From Halobacteriovorax sp. HLS (GTDB taxonomy: Bacteria > Bdellovibrionota > Bacteriovoracia > Bacteriovoracales > Bacteriovoracaceae), in NCBI RefSeq assembly GCF_004006665.1, contig NZ_QOCL01000014.1, positions 604,678-668,677 on the forward strand: a stretch of 64,000 bases of DNA, in the 5' to 3' direction. Below, piece by piece: positions 58,445 to 64,000 of the stretch. The notes under the pieces were generated by a model, which searched no databases, was not told the DNA's origin, and saw only the letters and a list, made by a program, of their open reading frames with translations. A program made the translations under genes and the position numbers. How positions within the stretch are numbered: position 1 is the first letter of the stretch; every line of letters starts with the position of its first letter.

Positions 58445-58825
58445 ATGGTAGAGGGAAATAAAGAAAATATAGAGATGGTTAAGAAAAAAAGAGGAAGAAG
58501 GCCAAAGGATGCAAAGAATGAGTATGTGTTAAATAAGGAACAGACGAAGTTTTTTGTTGATTTAAGCAAGGATGAAAAAGATCTAGAAAAAATTCAGGAA
58601 ATACTTGTTGAGACCAATACGAAAAAGCATGGAGGAGAAGTTTTGTTTAAGGACTTGGCCTTATATGCAATCAGTAAGCTTTCTAAAAAAGATATTGAGA
58701 AGCTTCAAGAAAACTCCTTGTCTGAGATGGAAAAAGTAGAACGTAGTCTGGATGAATATAATATCAAGAACGGTACGAAATTGAATCTAGGCGAGTATTT
58801 ATTAAAAAAGCTAAATCTTAATTAA
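58445..58825 (+). CDS. AT-hook-like DNA-binding protein, possible relaxosome factor
   Basis: 126 aa with AGGAG upstream (58431 region). The motif KKKRGRRPKDAKN near residues 14-25 is AT-hook-like; the rest is helical and charged (KDEKDLEKIQEILVETNTKK ... LSEMEKVERSLDEYNIKNGTKLNLGEYLLKKL). First gene after the hairpin locus, so possibly an oriT-binding accessory protein. Family unknown. Confidence 0.6.
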   Translation: MVEGNKENIEMVKKKRGRRPKDAKNEYVLNKEQTKFFVDLSKDEKDLEKIQEILVETNTKKHGGEVLFKDLALYAISKLSKKDIEKLQENSLSEMEKVERSLDEYNIKNGTKLNLGEYLLKKLNLN

Positions 58826-58835
58826 GGAATCTATT

Positions 58836-59135
58836 ATGGAAAATAAAGAATTATTTATGGGACGTTTAGGAGTCAATCCAGAGCTTAAATATACACCAAG
58901 TCAAAAAGCTGTTTGCGAATTGTCAGTCGCAGTTAAGCACCGTGAAGGTCACACTCTTTGGAAGAAAGTTGTTGTTTGGGGAAGGCAAGCAGAGCTATGC
59001 CCTCTATATTTGAAAAAGGGGTATCAGGTATTTGTAGACGGTGTTAGAGAAGTTCGGGAGTACACAAATAAGAAAGGTGAGGTTCGACAGTATGAGGAAA
59101 TTGTCGCTCGTTTAGTTGGTTTTCCAAATATTTAA
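58836..59135 (+). CDS. ssb: Single-stranded DNA-binding protein (short)
   Basis: 99 aa: FMGRLGVNPELKYTPSQKAVCELSVAVKHREGHTLWKKVVVWGRQAELCPLYLKKGYQVFVDGVREVREYTNKKGEVRQYEEIVARLVGF covers the OB fold ('GRLg.dPElr.T..g..v..fsvAv......W...v.wg..AE....yl.KG..v.v.G') but no acidic C-terminal tip. Shortened SSBs accompany conjugative DNA transfer. Lies eleven bases after the previous gene. Confidence 0.93.
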   Translation: MENKELFMGRLGVNPELKYTPSQKAVCELSVAVKHREGHTLWKKVVVWGRQAELCPLYLKKGYQVFVDGVREVREYTNKKGEVRQYEEIVARLVGFPNI

Positions 59136-59144
59136 GGAGGGTAG

Positions 59145-59414
59145 ATGGGTGATAATAATAAATATAATACAACAGACAAAATGTGTACTAAGCGGTATAG
59201 TAGTCCTGACAAGAGTTCTAGTAAGAACTCTTCGATGCTCTTTGACAATAGAATATGGGTGGACTCGAAGGAGGCAGCTGATTACCTAAGAATCTCTTAC
59301 GGAGCTTTAAGAAATGCTGTTTATAGAAAACAGATCATTGCTAGAAAGTTTAGAAGGAGACTCTACTTCAAGGTGAGTGAGCTTAATCGTCTGTTGGAAA
59401 ATTCGATCGTTTAG
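59145..59414 (+). CDS. xis: Excisionase-like HTH protein
   Basis: 89 aa: a Ser/Lys-rich polar N-terminus and then WVDSKEAADYLRISYGALRNAVYRKQIIARKFRRRLYFKVSELNRLLE, a MerR-like HTH_17/excisionase domain. Thirteen bases before the integrase gene, the usual xis-int order. It probably directs excision. Confidence 0.8.
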   Translation: MGDNNKYNTTDKMCTKRYSSPDKSSSKNSSMLFDNRIWVDSKEAADYLRISYGALRNAVYRKQIIARKFRRRLYFKVSELNRLLENSIV

Positions 59415-59427
59415 ATAGGAGGTTCCA

Positions 59428-60582
59428 ATGTCGATCAAAGAATACCAAGAAGACGGTAAAACTTTATTTTCAGTTTATGTGCACGTTAAAAGTAATGTTG
59501 ATCCTTTAATAAGGGTACAGCGTAGAAAACGTAATCTTAAAACTTATAAAGAAGCTGTTAAGGAAGAGACGAGAATAATTAAAGAGGCCTTGAAAGAACT
59601 TGGATCTCGTGAAGAGAAAGGTGGTACTTGGGAGCGAGTAATCGAACTCTGGTATTATGATCAGATTCATAATGACTTTGAAGGACGTTATACTAACAAA
59701 TTTACTATTGACGACTATTATAGAATGCTTCGTCGATACACAAAATGTTGGTTAAAAAAACGACCAAGTGAAATCACTCGCGGTGATGCACGTAAGGTTA
59801 TTCAGGATATGAAAGGTCTGGATAAGTCTAAAAGTTTTATTAATAAAACTAAGAACACGATAAATCTAGTTTTTCAGTGGGGGATTGATCACAGGCATAT
59901 TAAAGATGCTTTTATCAGTCCGGTACAGGGGATTAAAATAGATAAACGTGAAGACAAGTTTCCAGAGATACTTACTCTTAATGAGATTAGAGAATTCTTA
60001 TACGAGGCAAAAAGGCGAAACCATGATTGGTATCCAATCTGGGCAATGGCACTTTTAACTGGAATGCGTAGTGGTGAACTTTATGCACTTGAGTGGAATG
60101 ACGTAGACTTTGAACATAAAGTCATTCGTGTAACGAAGTCATTTAATAAGAGACTTAAAGAAACAAAATCCACTAAGGCAGGCTATTGGAGAAATGTTCC
60201 TGTATCAGATGAGCTTAATTTACTTCTTATTGAGCTTAAATCTTTAACTGGTAGTGGTAGTGGTAGATTTCTACTGCCTAGAAATAGGCAATGGGACAGA
60301 GGAGATCAAAGTAGACCGTTGAGATCATTTTTAAATGAGATCGGACTACCTTCTGTAAAGTTCCATACTCTAAGAGCATGTTTTGCAACTCAGTTATTGG
60401 CCGACGGTGTAGAAATGTCGAAAGTCATGAAGATCGGAGGCTGGAAAGATATCAAAACCATGCAGATCTATTTGCGTTTAGCAGGTGTAGATGAGCAGGG
60501 AGCTACAAATAGCTTAAGATTTCTTCCAAGTGACGAGGCCGTTATGGGCCATGTGGTGGAGCTGTTTAAATTTCGTGAATAA
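59428..60582 (+). CDS. int: Tyrosine recombinase (integrase) of the ICE
   Basis: 384 aa, preceded by AGGAGG. N-terminal arm-binding domain and SAM-like core-binding domain (TNKFTIDDYYRMLRRYTKCWLKKRPSEITRGDARKVIQDMKGL). Catalytic domain with R near 213 (TGMRSGELYALEWNDVDF), K near 250, HTLR at about 312, GGW near 338 and the nucleophile Y near 348 (MQIYLRLAG), all intact. Ends before the terminator at 60589. Confidence 0.95.
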   Translation: MSIKEYQEDGKTLFSVYVHVKSNVDPLIRVQRRKRNLKTYKEAVKEETRIIKEALKELGSREEKGGTWERVIELWYYDQIHNDFEGRYTNKFTIDDYYRMLRRYTKCWLKKRPSEITRGDARKVIQDMKGLDKSKSFINKTKNTINLVFQWGIDHRHIKDAFISPVQGIKIDKREDKFPEILTLNEIREFLYEAKRRNHDWYPIWAMALLTGMRSGELYALEWNDVDFEHKVIRVTKSFNKRLKETKSTKAGYWRNVPVSDELNLLLIELKSLTGSGSGRFLLPRNRQWDRGDQSRPLRSFLNEIGLPSVKFHTLRACFATQLLADGVEMSKVMKIGGWKDIKTMQIYLRLAGVDEQGATNSLRFLPSDEAVMGHVVELFKFRE

Positions 60583-60588
60583 TAATAA

Positions 60589-60608
60589 GGGGTTAGGTAA
60601 CTAGCCCC
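60589..60608 (+). terminator. Rho-independent terminator after integrase
   Basis: GGGGTTAG-GTAA-CTAGCCCC: eight-base-pair stem with one G-T pair and a four-base loop, followed by TTTATTTATTATT. Seven bases after the integrase stop. The rest of 60583-60816 is AT-rich promoter-like sequence without other features. Confidence 0.85.
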
Positions 60609-60816
60609 TTTATTTATTATTGAATAAACGTGACATGTCACAATGTAGTACATTATGAGAAATGTATTGTGGATTTAGCTTGTAAGTGATTGAATAGGTT
60701 AAGATTTTAAATTTTCAGTAGTACATAATTACAAATGTCTTGTTAAGTATGTTAAGATTAAGTATAAGCATCCGATAACTTGTTTAGAGTTTGTTTATAT
60801 AGAAAAGGATACTAAG

Positions 60817-61980
60817 GTGGAAACGTCAAAAAGAGATATGATTCAGATTGATGGGGCTTATTTAAAAGCTCGAATCAAAGACAGAGAACTTATGTTGAAG
60901 GACTCTCAAGATCTGTTTGGTATTTCGAGGACTAGACTTAGTACCTGTATTAATGAAAATACCATTAATAGAAAGCTGTTATACAAAATAGCTTCAAAGT
61001 TGAAGTTAAGTAAAAGTGAATTTAATGAGGCTATGGGCCAAAAACCTCTTCAAGTATTTTTTAGAAAGGAAAGACTAGAAGAGCCTCATATTGAAGAGAT
61101 TGAAAAGGTTAGGAGCTTTGTCTCTACTTTTATAAAGGTTTTTGAATTTAAAAAACCAGAAGAAGCACTTCCAACGTTTAACCATTTAAACGCAGCAGAT
61201 TTGGCAAAACAAATTAGAAAAACACTTTCTATAGTCTCAGCAAGTGTTTCAATAGAATATGTTATTGATACTCTTCAAGTATTTGGAGTGCATGTTTACT
61301 TTTGCCCCTTTAGGTTTATGGGACTGAATCAAGACCCAAAATCCAAAAAACTGTTGAGGGCAGCTTCAATACCAGTTGCAGATAATTGGCTAATTTTACT
61401 AGATACATCAAAATCAAAGGAAGATGTTTTTTTTGACCTTATACATGAGTTAGCACATATATTTGCTGGACATGATCATGTTCAAAAGCACGATAAGGAA
61501 ATAGAGGATTATTGTCAAAGCGTTGGAAAAGAATTTTTTACACCATCTAGTTTCTTTGACTATTATGCAGAAGACTTACGAACGTTCTTCGTAGGAATTG
61601 ATAAAAAGTCCAAAGCAGTTGGTCATGTAGATAAAATAAGAATTCATCTCGGAGCGAGTTTTGAAGGAGTTGTCTTAAAGCTTAAGGAAGCGAAGATAAT
61701 TACAAGCCAGCTTCAAGGTTATCTATATGCAGTTGTAAATAATAAAAAGAAAAATACAAAGTCATTAGATTATTTCTTTCAAGAGAATTGGTTTGAAAAT
61801 CTTGATGACGATATTTATAAATATTACTATAAGCTCTTTATTGAAGCACGGTATTTATACCAAGAGGAAAGACTAACTCAGAGAAGTATAGGAGCTCTTT
61901 TTGGGCTTGATTACGGTGAAAGTAGTCAACTTGTAGATCTTTGGTATTCAGAAATCAAAAATACGACAAAGAGTAGATAA
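60817..61980 (+). CDS. XRE-ImmA/IrrE fusion protein
   Basis: 387 aa starting GTG or following ATG near 60838 (AAGGTG context). N-terminal HTH (LKARIKDRELMLKDSQDLFGISRTRLSTCINENTINRKLLYKIASKLKLS) at 11-60; central ImmA/IrrE protease with HELAH near 210 in FDLIHELAHIFAGHDH and the following EIEDYCQSVGKEFFTPSSFF; C-terminal helical extension. Overlaps the PIN-like gene by one base. Fused XRE-IrrE proteins act as metalloprotease regulators or as antitoxin-like partners. Confidence 0.85.
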   Translation: METSKRDMIQIDGAYLKARIKDRELMLKDSQDLFGISRTRLSTCINENTINRKLLYKIASKLKLSKSEFNEAMGQKPLQVFFRKERLEEPHIEEIEKVRSFVSTFIKVFEFKKPEEALPTFNHLNAADLAKQIRKTLSIVSASVSIEYVIDTLQVFGVHVYFCPFRFMGLNQDPKSKKLLRAASIPVADNWLILLDTSKSKEDVFFDLIHELAHIFAGHDHVQKHDKEIEDYCQSVGKEFFTPSSFFDYYAEDLRTFFVGIDKKSKAVGHVDKIRIHLGASFEGVVLKLKEAKIITSQLQGYLYAVVNNKKKNTKSLDYFFQENWFENLDDDIYKYYYKLFIEARYLYQEERLTQRSIGALFGLDYGESSQLVDLWYSEIKNTTKSR

Positions 61981-62570
61981 TGTTTCTCATTTCAGATACC
62001 AATGCTTCAATTAAATTCGCAGCCTTTGGAAAACTATTTTTTGAAAATAGCTCAATAATCGGCGAACTTGGAACTTGTGGGACACGTGGCCATAAAGAGT
62101 TAAAAGAACTTTCCAAACAAAATATTACTGGAGAAATGAAAAAGTGTGTAGATTGTGCACTTTCAAGTATTGGCTTTTATACATTTGACGAATTCAGCGA
62201 GTATGAATTTTGGGACTATGATGCTCGATATTATAAAGATGCTGAGGAAAAAGCACTAGAGAGTTATGGCCTTGGTGGTGCTTGTGAAAATGATAAATAT
62301 TTTTTACATCTAGCTGTTACCTATGGAAATATTCTTGTAACAAATGATTTACCTCTATATTACTTAGCAGTCGAATTAATCAACATCGGTGAATGTGAAT
62401 ATGAAGATGGTTTCAGTATTTTAACTGTTGAGGATCTTGTTATTAAGGCATTTGATAATGGAGATATTAACAAAGCGAAAGTGAAAGAAGTAATTAAAGT
62501 TTGGAATAAAGCAAAAAGATCTGTTCTTAAAATAAAAAGACCTTTGTTTAAAGAAAGAGGGTTGATGTAG
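61980..62570 (+). CDS. PIN-domain-like nuclease/toxin
   Basis: 196 aa. LISDTNASIKFAAFGKLFF (D6) opens, ENDKYFLHLAVTYGNILVTNDLPLYYLA (E103, D105, D123) closes the acidic quartet of PIN-like RNases. Its start overlaps the XRE-IrrE stop, so they form a toxin-antitoxin-like pair. The extra region about residues 45-95 (KKCVDCALSSIGFYTFDEFSEYEFWDYD) is not typical and may be an insertion. RNase activity is inferred. Confidence 0.65.
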   Translation: MFLISDTNASIKFAAFGKLFFENSSIIGELGTCGTRGHKELKELSKQNITGEMKKCVDCALSSIGFYTFDEFSEYEFWDYDARYYKDAEEKALESYGLGGACENDKYFLHLAVTYGNILVTNDLPLYYLAVELINIGECEYEDGFSILTVEDLVIKAFDNGDINKAKVKEVIKVWNKAKRSVLKIKRPLFKERGLM

Positions 62571-62585
62571 CAAACGAGGTTTTAA

Positions 62586-63641
62586 ATGAAGGAAATGGAA
62601 GACTTGATAAAAAAAGTCAAAGTTGCTCAGCAAATCACTCAGAAAGAAATAGTTAACAATGGAATTTCTTTTTGCCTACTAGATGGAGCGGACTGCTCTG
62701 AAAAAATCATAAAAGCACATTCGATACAAAACAAGAATATGTTAGCTCAAATTTCAGATGAATCAAACCATGTTTACGCAGTATCACATGATAAAGATAA
62801 AATGTTTGAGAAAAAAAGTGTGAACAAAGCAAGTACCTTTAAAGGACTTTGCGGTTTTCACGATAACAGTATATTTGAATATATAGATAATGATTTATAT
62901 TCAAAGTTGGAATCAAATAAGGCGAATTTCTTGTATGCTTTTCGAGCAATTTCAAGAGAATTGTATGCTAAAAAAAATGTAATCCATAAATATGAAGCTT
63001 TATTCAATAAATTTGATACCAATGACATTGCATTCTTAAGAAAGAAGTTTCCTATTTTTAACAATGATGATCTTAGAAGCGCCTTTGGGCGAGATTCATT
63101 TTTTAGAAGTATGATATATGGAAATAAGATCGCCGTTAAAGAATTAGAGAAGACCTTTGATCACTTAGTAACATCATATAAAAAATGTCAGTATGATGTA
63201 CTTAAAACAAAAGTAATAAAAATTAGAGATAAAAAAAATATAACAGTGTCGAGTTTCTTTGCTCCAGAATTTAATTCAAAAGGAGATCAAATTAATGATA
63301 TTGAGAACCTTGAAACGGCGTTGAAGTCAGTTTTTTTAACAGTGATACCTGATGAAAATTCATCATATATACTTATAAGCTACTTAAAGAAAGATGCTAA
63401 ATTCTTAAAACCATTTACTAAAGACTTAATGAACTTAAGTGCTGATGATACGAAGGTATATCTAGAACGTATCTTGTTAACTCATTGTGAAAATATGTAT
63501 TTTTCAGAAGAATTTATAAATTCGTTAGATGTTGACCAAAGATCTAGACTTCACACTTACTTTTTAGGAAGTACATTAGATATGAACTTAGCAGAAGGTT
63601 ATTCTGTAGAAAAAAATGAAATATTTGGAATGTTCATTTAG
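62586..63641 (+). CDS. Protein with treble-clef-like zinc motif, unknown
   Basis: 351 aa. The N-terminal C30-x6-C37...H45 and C89-x2-H92 (SFCLLDGADCSEKIIKAHSIQNK ... FKGLCGFHDNSIF) look like a zinc knuckle or HNH-type treble clef; the rest is helical, with FDHLVTSYKKCQYD and a later beta part (KNITVSSFFAPEFNSKGDQ). Sixteen bases after the PIN gene, last gene of the cargo operon. Possibly a nuclease partner or sensor; function not assignable. Confidence 0.5.
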   Translation: MKEMEDLIKKVKVAQQITQKEIVNNGISFCLLDGADCSEKIIKAHSIQNKNMLAQISDESNHVYAVSHDKDKMFEKKSVNKASTFKGLCGFHDNSIFEYIDNDLYSKLESNKANFLYAFRAISRELYAKKNVIHKYEALFNKFDTNDIAFLRKKFPIFNNDDLRSAFGRDSFFRSMIYGNKIAVKELEKTFDHLVTSYKKCQYDVLKTKVIKIRDKKNITVSSFFAPEFNSKGDQINDIENLETALKSVFLTVIPDENSSYILISYLKKDAKFLKPFTKDLMNLSADDTKVYLERILLTHCENMYFSEEFINSLDVDQRSRLHTYFLGSTLDMNLAEGYSVEKNEIFGMFI

Positions 63642-63664
63642 ATAGAATCAGTTTAAGTTTCCAA

Positions 63665-63684
63665 TGCTACTTTAGTGCTACATC
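63665..63684 (+). repeat. Right direct repeat of ICE (attR candidate)
   Basis: TGCTACTTTAGTGCTACATC, one mismatch to the left copy at 42026. 24 bases after the last cargo stop codon. Further TGGCTA units (63851-63892) beyond the repeat may be host-side counterparts. Confidence 0.7.
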
Positions 63685-63720
63685 ACTACTAACTATATAA
63701 AATTAAAACATTAACTTCGA

Positions 63721-63747
63721 GTCCACCATCGGATTCCGGTGGTGGAC
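63721..63747. repeat. GTCCACCA hairpin at right flank of ICE
   Basis: GTCCACCATCGGAT-TCCGGTGGTGGAC: arms GTCCACCA (63721-63728) and TGGTGGAC (63740-63747) perfect, CGGA/TCCG inside. Shares its arms with the hairpin at 41880-41909 outside the other ICE end. The remainder of 63748-64000 has a short GCAGG/CCTGC hairpin (about 63813-63828), CTACCG/CGGTAG (63881-63900) and no gene. Confidence 0.65.
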
Positions 63748-64000
63748 ACCTCTTTTCCCAAAACATTTTTAAATTCAAGTACTTAATTACGATGACTTGC
63801 GCTTTTTGAGCAGGGTTTTACCTGCCCTGAGCAGTCTCAAACGGCCCCTATGTGGCTATTTGTGGCTAACTTTTTGGCTACCGGGAGTACTCGGTAGACA
63901 GTGGAAAAACAATCAAACTCTCGATCTAGAAACTACCTAAAGCATTCCAAAAATCTAAAACTCTTTTGTTAGTAATCTAACTATCGGTTTTCTTATTAAA

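Larger units (their letters stand above)
42026..63684. mobile_element. Integrative conjugative element, about 21.7 kb
   Basis: Bounded by 20-base direct repeats (42026-42045 and 63665-63684, one mismatch). Contains a tyrosine integrase and excisionase-like gene near the right end, SSB, a candidate oriT, a coupling protein and VirB2-B10-type conjugation genes, XRE regulation at the left end, and cargo (two chemoreceptors; XRE-IrrE/PIN operon). No VirB11 and no recognised relaxase. Ends are inferred from the repeats; true core and crossover bases are unknown. The 41893-42188 gap contains the repeat and operators. Confidence 0.68.

Noticed and set aside
1..64000. CRISPR arrays, rRNA genes, tRNA genes
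   Set aside because: No regularly spaced 20-40-base repeats and no rRNA or tRNA-like sequence noticed on reading.

Overview
The window is AT-rich and densely coded, with many overlapping stop/start pairs, and reads like accessory DNA of a Gram-negative bacterium: lipoprotein signals, an RND pump, cytochromes, chemoreceptors, sigma-54 and sigma-28-like promoters, type IV secretion genes. Low GC, chemoreceptors and a TIGR02147-like regulator fit Bdellovibrionota (Bacteriovorax/Halobacteriovorax type), but no rRNA, tRNA or core marker gene is present, so the host assignment is inference.

Layout. (1) 1-2143, minus strand: the start of a type IV secretion (conjugation) operon, VirB2-VirB3-VirB4(partial) preceded by three small genes, one resembling sigma-70 region 4. 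(2) 2265-10423: an island bounded by about 65-bp imperfect terminal inverted repeats built of GCGATA units. It holds an unknown protein, a TIR-domain protein, and a six-gene operon (peptide-binding protein, histidine kinase, sigma-54 response regulator, alpha/beta hydrolase, small secreted protein, ICMT-like methyltransferase) behind a good -24/-12 promoter. (3) 10632-18751: a type I restriction-modification operon with an excisionase-like HTH gene, an inserted RNxxxH (HEPN-like) protein and a YgjP metallopeptidase, followed by a TPR protein, a zinc-phospholipase-C-like protein, a lipoprotein and a second RNxxxH protein. (4) 22352-26421: a short type II CBASS locus (patatin, CD-NTase, E2 fused to a SEC-C motif) divergent from a CapH/CapP-like repressor-protease pair, with repeated TGTTAAGT operators between them. 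(5) 26.5-41.9 kb: metabolic and stress accessory genes (AraC/GyrI regulators, VOC proteins, DUF1801 proteins, an AlkD-like protein without a normal start, a fused RND-TolC exporter, a cytochrome b/PepSY module) interspersed with three copies of a repeated module consisting of a palindrome, a recombinase-like HTH protein and a 54-55-aa membrane peptide. (6) 42026-63684: an integrative conjugative element bounded by 20-bp direct repeats. It carries chemoreceptors, a compact VirB2-B10/VirD4 system, a replication-relaxation-like protein beside a 149-bp nested hairpin (candidate oriT), SSB, excisionase and tyrosine integrase, then a XRE-IrrE/PIN/zinc-finger cargo operon.

How the parts work together. 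Regions 2-4 form a defence island: TIR, RM, HEPN-like and CBASS genes side by side. Region 6 would be moved by its own integrase and T4SS, although no classical relaxase is visible. The strongest candidates for something undescribed are the inverted-repeat island with its sigma-54 sensory operon, the triplicated palindrome/recombinase/peptide module, and the relaxase-less ICE with its nested-hairpin origin candidate.
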